DNA from: Oscillospiraceae bacterium
GTDB lineage: Bacteria > Bacillota_A > Clostridia > Oscillospirales > Oscillospiraceae
Direction: 5' to 3'
DNA: 29,730 bases
NCBI GenBank assembly: GCA_902789835.1
Contig: CADAPN010000019.1
Location: 1 to 29,730, forward strand
In this document: piece after piece, positions 1 through 6,162 of the stretch
How the letters are laid out: each line of letters opens with the position of its first letter
Numbering within the stretch: the first letter of the stretch is position 1
Translations under genes and position numbers: made by a program
The notes under the pieces: model-generated
Seen by the model: the letters and a program-made list of their open reading frames with translations, nothing else
What the model was told of the DNA's origin: nothing
Database searches by the model: none

Positions 1-101
1 CGCTCGGAAAGAATTGCGATCTGGACTTCGGGAGAACCGGTGTCGTTCTCGTGGGTGGCGTTCTGGCCGATGACTTCGGTCTTTTTCTCTTTGGTGATCA
101 T
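1..101 (-). CDS. rpsO: 30S ribosomal protein S15, 5' end only (runs off the window)
   Basis: The minus strand from 101 reads [20 protein letters not shown] and continues [13 protein letters not shown], the conserved N-terminus of ribosomal protein S15 (helix 1 plus the [11 protein letters not shown] motif). S15 is a primary binder of 16S rRNA in the 30S platform. Only 33 codons are present; the rest lies beyond base 1. The ATG at 99-101 follows an AAGAAAGGAA ribosome binding site at a normal distance. It is transcribed away from the pilin island, so it marks the backbone edge of the accessory region. Confidence 0.93.
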   Translation of the reverse strand, partial: MITKEKKTEVIGQNATHENDTGSPEVQIAILSE

Positions 102-204
102 GGTGTGCGTTCCTTTCTTATTTTATTCTGTCCTGCGACACGGCAACGGGCGGAAAGGCTACCGCAGCGGCGGCATGACCCCGAAGCTGAGTTCGCGGAC
201 GACG
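102..204 (-). promoter_or_regulatory. Structured 5' leader of rpsO, possible S15 autoregulatory element
   Basis: The roughly 100-nt transcribed leader is GC-rich and contains short self-complementary stretches, for example TCGCG/CGCGA around 192-206. Many bacteria use an mRNA leader bound by S15 to repress rpsO. Whether this one is such an element is inference from position and length; I could not match a known S15 leader class by eye. Confidence 0.3.
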
Positions 205-210
205 CGAGTT

Positions 211-239
211 ATATTATCATCTGGCCTCCGGCCTGTCAA
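211..239 (-). promoter_or_regulatory. Sigma-A promoter of rpsO
   Basis: On the minus strand, TTGACA (complement of 234-239) and TAATAT (complement of 211-216) are separated by 17 bp. A perfect -35 and a near-consensus -10 point toward rpsO, leaving a leader of about 100 nt. Confidence 0.75.
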
Positions 240-437
240 GAGAAATGTTTTGCTTTTTTGATCCTGTGCGAATAGAATTTCGGTTGTTTTCCAGCTCTTT
301 TGAAAAAAGTGTCATTCCAGTGACGTTTTCCTCTTGCTATTTTTATAATTATGATGTATTATACGAGTTGGATTATTATGCCATAAAAGAAGTCTAAGGA
401 TTTTTTGCCACCTGCGCAAAGTTTGTCGGTTTATTGA

Positions 438-467
438 TTGGTTTATTGATTCTTCGTATGCTATACT
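438..467 (+). promoter_or_regulatory. Probable promoter of pilin gene 1
   Basis: TTGGTT (438-443), an 18-bp spacer and TATACT (462-467) form a plausible sigma-A promoter. It would start a leader of about 155 nt before the pilin ATG at 632. The -10 is good and the -35 is weaker. Confidence 0.5.
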
Positions 468-533
468 GACCCCAGTGAATCAGACAGAGGGAATTAGGAG
501 ATCAGAACAGCAGGACTTCCAAAAGCATTTCAT

Positions 534-616
534 TTGATCCCGGCAGACCCCTGGCAACTTCAAATACCCGTCCCGGGTGGGACAAAAAAATAATTGATCC
601 CATCAGGGACAAAAAA
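534..616 (+). promoter_or_regulatory. Tandem hairpin leader of pilin gene 1
   Basis: The 5' leader contains two units that each begin TTGATCCC (534-541 and 594-601) and end GGGACAAAAAA (579-589 and 606-616). In the first, GTCCC (570-574) can pair with GGGAC (579-583) around a GGGT loop. In the second, TCCC can pair with GGGA around ATCA. The second unit ends just before the ribosome binding site (AAAGGAAAAGG, 618-628). The duplicated architecture suggests an RNA or protein-binding control element. It matches no riboswitch that I recognise. Confidence 0.4.
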
Positions 617-631
617 GAAAGGAAAAGGAAT

Positions 632-2344
632 ATGAAGAAATTCACAAAACTCCTTGGCATCGTGCTCATTATTGCTCTGGTAATGAGCCTCAGCGTGTCC
701 GCTTTTGCGGCGGATACATCTACACCTACACCGGTTACCCCGGATGCAGAAAGTGGTTTCGTAATTACAATGAGCACAACCGCGGATCACAGCTACACCG
801 CGTACCAGGTGTTTGCTGGTGATCTTGCTGAAGACGCCAATGGTAATCTGGTGCTTTCCAACATCACTTGGGGTAATGGCGTAGATGGCGATGATCTTCT
901 TACTGCACTAAAAGGAGATACTACTTATGGCTCTGATTTTTCCGCATGTACAAGTGCTGCTGACGTAGCTGAAGTCCTTAGCGGATATGACAACGATAGC
1001 GCAGGCCTCATAGCAATATCAAAGATTATTGAAAATAATACAAAAGGAACTGGTACCACCGGCACAACCAAGATTGAGGGCTTGGCTGCAGGTTATTATT
1101 TAATTGTTGATTCAACTGATGAAGACGACATGCCCGAGGGTCAGACTTATTCAGACTTCATGCTTAAGGTGGTTAATGATATTACAGTAACCGCAAAAGA
1201 TACCACTACCACTTCTGAAAAGAAAGTACAAGAAAAGAATGACACCACTGGTTCAACAACTAATTGGCAGGATGCAGCTGACTACGATATTGGCGATAAA
1301 GTTCCATTTAAACTTACTGGTAAGGTAGCAGGTGACTATGCAAAGTATGATCATTATTACTTTGCATTCCACGATGAAGAAAGCGATGGTCTTGCTTTCG
1401 ATGCATCAACTGTAAAGGTTTATCTTGGAGAAACAGGTACAACAGAAATCGATGACAGCTATTATACCATAAAGACGACAGGATTCGATGATGACTGCAC
1501 CTTTGAAATCATCTTTAATGACCTTAAGACCATTAAAGATAGTTCAGGCACGGCTCTTATTGGAGCTAATAGTGTCATCCGCGTCGAATATGAGTCTGAA
1601 CTGACTGAAGACGCAGTAATTGGTTCCCAAGGCAACCCGAACGTAAGCTATATTGAGTTCTCTAACAACCCGAATGGCACTCAGCACGGTAAGACCCCTG
1701 AAGATAAAGTTATTGTCTTCACTTATAAGATCGAAGCCCTGAAGGTAGAGCCGGATGGAGCTGGAATCGATGCAACTGCGTACAGTAAGTTGACTGATGC
1801 TGAAAAAGCAGATTATGTACAGATTGGGACTAAGTACTTCAAGACTAAAGAACTTGAAGGCGCTGGATTTACGCTCTACAAGAAAGTACCCACTGGTACT
1901 CAAGGGGCAGATGCAGATGGCTACCTCAAGATTGGCAGAGAGATTACCGGTGTAACTACATTCACATTCAATGGCCAGGATGCGGGTGAGTACAAGCTCG
2001 TTGAGACGACCGTTCCTACAGGCTATAACAAGTGTGCTGATATTGTAATCAAAGTTGAAGCTACTTATGACACCGATTCCGCAGATCCTAAGCTTAAAAC
2101 TTTGACAGTATCTCCGGCGACAGCGGGCTTTGTTGTCGAATCAACGACGACAGAAGCAACAGCGGATACTGCTGCTGTTACGACTTATTCCGGTGTGATC
2201 AGTGGCAAAGTTGTCAACCAGTCCGGCGCAGTCCTTCCCAGCACCGGTGGTATCGGTACCACGATCTTCTATGTAGTCGGCAGCATCCTGGTCGTTGCAG
2301 CAGGCGTCCTGCTCATCACCAAGAAGCGCATGGGCCGCGAGTAA
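632..2344 (+). CDS. LPXTG-anchored isopeptide-forming pilin (fimbrial subunit 1)
   Basis: A 570-residue secreted pilin of the sortase-assembled type. Residues 1-26 form a Sec signal peptide (basic MKK, hydrophobic core, cleavage after AFA). A fimbrial isopeptide D2-type domain follows, beginning near the lysine-rich KKVQEKND segment at 197-202 and continuing through DYDIGDKVPFKL. A SpaA/Cna-B-like domain spans about 410-475 and carries the E-box YKLVETT (454-460), whose Glu normally catalyses an internal Lys-Asn bond. The C-terminus has LPSTG (535-539), a hydrophobic helix and a KKRMGRE tail. The ATG is preceded by AAAGGAAAAGG. Its last 100 bases are nearly identical to those of the second pilin at 6163-8202. 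No sortase is encoded in the window, so polymerisation must use one elsewhere. Confidence 0.9.
   Translation: MKKFTKLLGIVLIIALVMSLSVSAFAADTSTPTPVTPDAESGFVITMSTTADHSYTAYQVFAGDLAEDANGNLVLSNITWGNGVDGDDLLTALKGDTTYGSDFSACTSAADVAEVLSGYDNDSAGLIAISKIIENNTKGTGTTGTTKIEGLAAGYYLIVDSTDEDDMPEGQTYSDFMLKVVNDITVTAKDTTTTSEKKVQEKNDTTGSTTNWQDAADYDIGDKVPFKLTGKVAGDYAKYDHYYFAFHDEESDGLAFDASTVKVYLGETGTTEIDDSYYTIKTTGFDDDCTFEIIFNDLKTIKDSSGTALIGANSVIRVEYESELTEDAVIGSQGNPNVSYIEFSNNPNGTQHGKTPEDKVIVFTYKIEALKVEPDGAGIDATAYSKLTDAEKADYVQIGTKYFKTKELEGAGFTLYKKVPTGTQGADADGYLKIGREITGVTTFTFNGQDAGEYKLVETTVPTGYNKCADIVIKVEATYDTDSADPKLKTLTVSPATAGFVVESTTTEATADTAAVTTYSGVISGKVVNQSGAVLPSTGGIGTTIFYVVGSILVVAAGVLLITKKRMGRE
2231..2332. repeat. 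Inverted repeat copy A (pilin 1 sorting-signal region)
   Basis: These 102 bases match the reverse complement of 6178-6279 at 95 positions (7 mismatches, no gaps, about 93%), with the first 26 bases identical. They encode LPSTGGIGTTIFYVVGSIL and the rest of the sorting signal. Conservation extends to synonymous positions, so recent duplication or gene conversion is more likely than protein-level selection alone. Confidence 0.85.
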
Positions 2345-2371
2345 TTCGCACAATTCCATAAACACACTGAG

Positions 2372-2398
2372 GCAGGTCCGAAAGGGCCTGCTTCTTTT
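2372..2398 (+). terminator. Rho-independent terminator of pilin gene 1
   Basis: GCAGGTCC (2372-2379), GAAA tetraloop and GGGCCTGC (2384-2391) form an 8-bp stem with one U-G pair, followed by TTCTTTT. It lies 28 bases after the pilin stop codon. Confidence 0.85.
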
Positions 2399-2747
2399 AT
2401 ACAGAAAGGGTTAGAATCAGTAACCCAACTAAATATTACAAGAGAACCGGCATGCAGCTGGCTCTCCACATATTATATGTTGTTCGATTATCCTAACAGC
2501 TGTGCTATACCCCCAGCGCAAGGGACTGACCCCTGTGTTTAACACACACGGCGAGGTGTAAGTAATTAAAAGCTGGCTTCATGGCAGCTCATGTCCCAAC
2601 TTTGACAGAGTAATCTTTATATGCGCCCCTTTGGCATCATTCAAACCCCGACATATCAACTGTGACTAGATCTTATTTTTGCTATTGAGCAACCTCTATG
2701 TCGCCATGGAATCTCGTATTAGCAGAAAAATCTTTGCTTGCAGATGC
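2399..2747. other. Intergenic stretch without a recognisable gene
   Basis: No convincing coding sequence was found here. Two small hairpins lie at the left end: GGGTTA/TAACCC at 2408-2426 and an imperfect 10-bp stem at 2442-2466. The latter resembles the GAGAGC-rich stem of the terminator behind pilin 2. The rest is AT-rich spacer up to the toxin-antitoxin promoter. Confidence 0.5.
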
Positions 2748-2776
2748 TTGCATTTCTCCTTTTATTGAGCTATACT
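2748..2776 (+). promoter_or_regulatory. Promoter of the toxin-antitoxin operon
   Basis: TTGCAT (2748-2753), 17-bp spacer, TATACT (2771-2776). A direct repeat of the type GCTTGCA occurs twice within about 2735-2752, overlapping the -35. That is a plausible operator, since RelB-type antitoxins usually autorepress their own operon; the operator role is inference. Confidence 0.6.
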
Positions 2777-2801
2777 GTTTGCGTGAAGGAGCGTGATCAA
2801 A

Positions 2802-3104
2802 ATGGCTAACACAACTGCCGTTTATGCCCGTATAGATACAAACTTAAAAGATACGGCTGAAGGCATACTTGCCCAGTTGGGTATTTCCCCTTCCGCTGCT
2901 ATTCAAATGCTGTACAGCCAGATCATTCTGGAACGCGGTATGCCCTTTGAGTCTAAACTTCCCGTAAGGAAGCCTGTTGCTGTTGGCTCGCTAACCAGAG
3001 AACAGTTGGATGCGGAACTTCAGAAGGGCTTTGATTCCGCGAAATACGGGGTTTATTCCGAGGAGGAAGTAGATCAAATATTTGCCAGGGAATTCGGCAT
3101 ATGA
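2802..3104 (+). CDS. RelB/DinJ-family type II antitoxin
   Basis: A 100-residue protein starting MANTTAVYARIDTNLK, the N-terminal ribbon-helix-helix sequence typical of RelB/DinJ antitoxins. It continues with the characteristic AEGILAQLGISPSAAIQMLY helix segment and an ILERGMPFE stretch. The family dimerises to bind operator DNA and uses its C-terminus to wrap and neutralise the toxin. I chose ATG 2802 because GAAGGAG (2785-2791) sits 10 bases upstream; a GTG at 2793 would be only one base from it. The stop overlaps the next gene's ATGA, as is usual for translationally coupled antitoxin-toxin pairs. Confidence 0.88.
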   Translation: MANTTAVYARIDTNLKDTAEGILAQLGISPSAAIQMLYSQIILERGMPFESKLPVRKPVAVGSLTREQLDAELQKGFDSAKYGVYSEEEVDQIFAREFGI

Positions 3105-3433
3105 GCAGAAAATACAGAATAAACTACTCTCCTGATGCCCTGGACGACTTGAAGGACATCTATTCGTACATTGCGTTTCATCTTCTGCAGAAGGATACCG
3201 CTGGAAAGCTTATCGCTAAGATTCGGAAAGAGATTAAAACTCTTAACAGAATGCCAGAACGGTACGTCCTTGTTGACTGGGAACCCTGGCATTCAACAGG
3301 TGTTCATACCTTGCTTGTGGGAAACTACATTGCTTATTACCGCGTAGATAACGAATTGAATACTGTCCTGATCGGCCGTATCCTGTTTGCCGGTCGAGAT
3401 GTGGAAGGTATGGTTCAAGATGGGCAGATATGA
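3101..3433 (+). CDS. RelE/ParE-superfamily type II toxin
   Basis: A 110-residue basic protein that begins MSRKYRINYSPDALDDLKDI, the typical first strand and helix of the RelE/ParE fold. It ends with the conserved strand VLIGRILFAGRD. Members either cleave mRNA on the ribosome (RelE, YafQ) or poison gyrase (ParE). Sequence alone does not settle which, although a DinJ-type partner favours an mRNA interferase. It overlaps the antitoxin by four bases and has no promoter of its own. The pair sits between two pilin genes and beside a recombinase, so stabilising the island is a reasonable inference. Confidence 0.85.
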   Translation: MSRKYRINYSPDALDDLKDIYSYIAFHLLQKDTAGKLIAKIRKEIKTLNRMPERYVLVDWEPWHSTGVHTLLVGNYIAYYRVDNELNTVLIGRILFAGRDVEGMVQDGQI

Positions 3434-3483
3434 GTCTGTCCATCTTCTGCACTCATGGATGCCTGAATGAGCCCGGGACAGAC
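3434..3483. repeat. Inverted repeat / nested hairpin after the toxin gene
   Basis: GTCTGTCC (3434-3441) and GGACAGAC (3476-3483) are perfect 8-bp arms that enclose a second pair, CTCAT (3452-3456) and ATGAG (3467-3471). There is no T tract, so it is not a standard intrinsic terminator. It may still limit transcript read-through or protect the 3' end. Confidence 0.45.
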
Positions 3484-3494
3484 ATGGTCATGAG

Positions 3495-3523
3495 TTGACT
3501 TTTGTTCCTATGTCCTCTATACT
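3495..3523 (+). promoter_or_regulatory. Sigma-A promoter of the DUF4428 gene
   Basis: TTGACT (3495-3500), exactly 17 bp, TATACT (3518-3523). It is close to consensus and sits about 50 bases upstream of the ATG at 3575. Confidence 0.8.
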
Positions 3524-3574
3524 CATTGACAGACACAGGTTCAAAAATTATATGTGGAAAAGAGGCGATTCATT

Positions 3575-4582
3575 ATGGGACTGTTTGACAAGAAAACATG
3601 CGATTTCTGCGGCGCGAAAATCGGCCTGCTCGGGAACAAAAAGCTGGAAGACGGCAATATGTGCAAGGACTGTGCCGCAAAGCTCTCTCCCTGGTTCAGT
3701 GAAAGACGGCAGAGCACCAAAGAGGAAATTGCCGGGCAGCTGGCCTATCGGGAGGAGAACAGGAAAGCGGTTGCGGCCTTCCATCCGACGCGCAGCATCG
3801 GGAAATATACCCGCCTGCTGATCGATGAGGATGCGAAAAAATTCATGGTGACTTCCTCCTCGAAGCTTTCCGAGGCCAACCCGGATGTCCTGGAGTTCGG
3901 GCAGGTAACCGGCTGCAATCTGGACATCGACGAGAACCGCCATGAACTGATGACCAAGGACCCGGAAGGCAAGTCGGTCAGCTATGATCCGCCGCGCTAT
4001 GAGTATTCCTACGCGTTCAGTGTGGAGGCCTTTGTCAATCATCCGTACTTTGACCGGATGCGCTGGTCCATCTCCAACGGCCATGTGAAGACGGGCGAGA
4101 CTCCGATGGCGGGAGACTTTGGGCTGCAGGCCGGGGCAGTGATGTCTCCAGGCCTGAACGAGTATGTCAATTGCCTCCAGCTCGGCAACGAGATCAGAGG
4201 GGTTCTGGAAGCCATGCGGACGGGCACCGACCTTCCGTCTGCGGAAGAGTTTGTCGTGTCGATGACGGAAGCACCGATGGAAGCGCCGACAGAAGTCCCG
4301 TTGACGGGAGGAGCGGAAGCTCTTCCGATAGAAGGGGGAGAGGTCGTGGTTCCGCCTGTCTGTGACCCCATGACAGCCCAGGCTGCGGAAGCGCAGGTCG
4401 CTGCCGTGGAGGGACCGACAGGGGCACAGACAGTGACACCGACAGCGACACCAACAGCGGAAGACGGGACGACCGAAGCCCGGATCATTGTCTGCCCGTG
4501 CTGCGGAGCCTGTGTCTGGGCAAAACGTGACGGACTACGGCTCCTGTGTCTGGACTGCGGCCAGCAGATGAAATACGTGTAA
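3575..4582 (+). CDS. DUF4428-type zinc-ribbon protein with a second C-terminal zinc ribbon
   Basis: A 335-residue cytoplasmic protein with no signal peptide. The N-terminal treble-cleft/zinc ribbon has Cys9, Cys12, Cys30 and Cys33 (CDFC...CKDC), matching the start of DUF4428 proteins (MGLFDKKTCDFCG). A middle domain of about 150 residues resembles the globular part seen after this ribbon. Then come a Thr/Pro/Ala/Glu-rich linker (roughly 225-300) and a second CxxC...CxxC ribbon (CPCC, CLDC) at the extreme C-terminus. Start: ATG 3575 follows AGAGG at 3561-3565; an earlier GTG at 3554 lacks a good site. Function is unknown. It is monocistronic, has its own strong promoter, and converges on the integrase. 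Confidence 0.75.
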   Translation: MGLFDKKTCDFCGAKIGLLGNKKLEDGNMCKDCAAKLSPWFSERRQSTKEEIAGQLAYREENRKAVAAFHPTRSIGKYTRLLIDEDAKKFMVTSSSKLSEANPDVLEFGQVTGCNLDIDENRHELMTKDPEGKSVSYDPPRYEYSYAFSVEAFVNHPYFDRMRWSISNGHVKTGETPMAGDFGLQAGAVMSPGLNEYVNCLQLGNEIRGVLEAMRTGTDLPSAEEFVVSMTEAPMEAPTEVPLTGGAEALPIEGGEVVVPPVCDPMTAQAAEAQVAAVEGPTGAQTVTPTATPTAEDGTTEARIIVCPCCGACVWAKRDGLRLLCLDCGQQMKYV

Positions 4583-4633
4583 TCCGGAGCAATACGTGTC
4601 CGTTTCCAAACCGGGGGAACATCGGTTGAAAAC

Positions 4634-5800
4634 TTAACATGACGGCGCTCCAGATAGTATTTTGATCTTCTCAATCTCCGCACGCAGTTCCTCCGGCGTG
4701 CGGTGGCCATAGACGCCGTTGGTGATATCATTTCCGAAACTGTGCCCCATCATCCGCTTGCGGTCTGCCTCCCGGACGCCATAGCTCTCACAGAGCCGAC
4801 TGAATGTATGCCGGCACGAGTGAGGGCTTTTTTCTTTCAGTCCGAGACGGCATAGGGTTACTTTCATATCGCGTCGAAACTGCGAGATGCTCCTCCCGCA
4901 GAAGAAAGCCGGTTTCTCTCCCTCTTGCGGAACCATAGACTTCAGCAGCGGCAGAATTGCAGAATGGATCGGGACCACGCGGTTCCGACCGGCCTCGGTC
5001 TTGATGCCTCCTTTGAAATACCCCTCGTCCAAATTCACTTCAAAATCGTCCTGAACATAGGCGCTGACACGGAAGCCGGAATAACACATGACCAGAATCA
5101 TCTTCACAACAGGATCTTCCCGCCTGCCCCAGAGAACCTTCAGCTCCTCATCCGTAAAAGGCTCATAGTGGACCTCCGGTTTGGTCTTCGGCATGACGAC
5201 GTATCGGCCGAAATCCTTCCTGCACAGTTCACGGGGAACCGCATACCCATACAGGTTTTTAATCAGACAGACCACATTTCGCACCGTTGAGCGGCTGTAC
5301 TGCTTCCCAAGCTTGTTGACCCGCTCCTGCCACTCCTGAATCGTCACATCATCAAGAAGGCGGCTGTGGTAGGGGCGCAGAAGCTCAAATGCCGCTTCCG
5401 TCGCTGCTCTGGAATCCGACGACAGCTGCCGGGCGGCGCACTCCCCATATTTCCAATCCGCAAACAGCTCATAGATCTCTCCGATGCTGCAGCCGTGTTT
5501 CCGGTGGTTCATCCGGCTGTAGTCTTTGATGATCCGGCTACAGAGTTCATTCGGGCTGCTGCCCGTGATCTCTGGCCTTGTTTTTCGATAGATCTCATCC
5601 TCCAGCCCCGGATAATAAACGCCGGCATGCCACGCGGTCAGGACAGCAAAGCCGATAAACCAGTCGGATACATAGCAGATTGCCTTTTGCCTCTCCGCAT
5701 TTTTTCCCGGCAGATGAACTGCATAGGGCTTTGCTCTCCCCGGGCCCAGGAAGCGAATTGACCCATAGCCGTGCGGTAGTTTTGGAAACATGCGTCTCAT
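4634..5800 (-). CDS. Tyrosine recombinase / integrase (phage integrase family)
   Basis: A 388-residue site-specific recombinase. The N-terminal part has an AP2-like opening (GYGSIRFLGPGRAKPYAVH) and a core-binding helical domain at about 80-200. The catalytic domain has Arg244 (CYSGFR), a lysine in the following beta-hairpin (GIKTEAGRN), His327-x-x-Arg330 (HSCRHTF), His353 (MMGHSFG) and nucleophile Tyr364 (VYGHRTPEE). All the catalytic residues are therefore present and it should be active. Start 5800 is chosen for the AAGGGGGA site upstream; ATG 5845 lacks one. No excisionase, phage structural gene or conjugation gene is nearby. It could be the relic of an integrative element or a dedicated recombinase acting on the island. 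Confidence 0.9.
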   Translation of the reverse strand: MRRMFPKLPHGYGSIRFLGPGRAKPYAVHLPGKNAERQKAICYVSDWFIGFAVLTAWHAGVYYPGLEDEIYRKTRPEITGSSPNELCSRIIKDYSRMNHRKHGCSIGEIYELFADWKYGECAARQLSSDSRAATEAAFELLRPYHSRLLDDVTIQEWQERVNKLGKQYSRSTVRNVVCLIKNLYGYAVPRELCRKDFGRYVVMPKTKPEVHYEPFTDEELKVLWGRREDPVVKMILVMCYSGFRVSAYVQDDFEVNLDEGYFKGGIKTEAGRNRVVPIHSAILPLLKSMVPQEGEKPAFFCGRSISQFRRDMKVTLCRLGLKEKSPHSCRHTFSRLCESYGVREADRKRMMGHSFGNDITNGVYGHRTPEELRAEIEKIKILSGAPSC

Positions 5801-5913
5801 GTGGATTCCCCCTTGAATCTGAAATACCGACCCTGAAGGTCTCACTCCTTTTCAGAATAGTTTACGGGACTTTCCACTTTCTGTGTATGAATAATATTGT
5901 TTTTTGCAATTTT

Positions 5914-5939
5914 ATCTTTATTATATATCAAATAAAGAT
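5914..5939. repeat. 9-bp inverted repeat with 8-bp spacer upstream of the integrase
   Basis: ATCTTTATT (5914-5922) and AATAAAGAT (5931-5939) are perfect inverted arms around an 8-bp AT-rich spacer, about 115 bases upstream of the recombinase start. Tyrosine recombinases act on core sites of this general geometry, so this could be a crossover site. It could equally be an operator or chance in AT-rich DNA. No second full copy was found in the window. Confidence 0.35.
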
Positions 5940-5969
5940 TTTCTTCAGCTTAAAATAGGCGCACAAAAT

Positions 5970-6007
5970 ATCCTCTTCCGTTCTTTGTGTCAGGTAAGAG
6001 GATTTTT
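5970..6007 (+). terminator. Hairpin with T tract, possibly bidirectional terminator
   Basis: ATCCTCTT (5970-5977) pairs with AAGAGGAT (5996-6003) across an 18-base loop, followed by TTTTT on the plus strand. On the minus strand it is followed by ATTTTG. It lies behind the pilin 2 terminator and before the integrase promoter region, so it may insulate the integrase from pilin transcription. Confidence 0.4.
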
Positions 6008-6098
6008 GATAATTATATGATTTTTTGAACAATGTTTTTATTTATAATGATCTATTGTGCTCTTCCAGATGTAAGATAAAATTTGATACGGGTTCTGT

Positions 6099-6133
6099 AA
6101 AAAGAGAGCCGGCTCTCCGGGAACCAGCTCTCT
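6099..6133 (-). terminator. Rho-independent terminator of pilin gene 2
   Basis: Read on the minus strand, AGAGAGCTGG pairs with CCGGCTCTCT (complements of 6124-6133 and 6103-6112; one G-U pair), followed by a run of five T (complement of 6099-6103). It lies about 30 bases past the pilin 2 stop. Confidence 0.8.
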
Positions 6134-6162
6134 TTGGTTATTTGCGGATTTGCGGTAAGGAA

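Noticed and set aside
480..631. c-di-GMP or preQ1 riboswitch in the pilin 1 leader
   Set aside because: The conserved cores of those classes could not be found; only the duplicated GGGA/TCCC stems are seen, so the leader is listed as an unassigned element.
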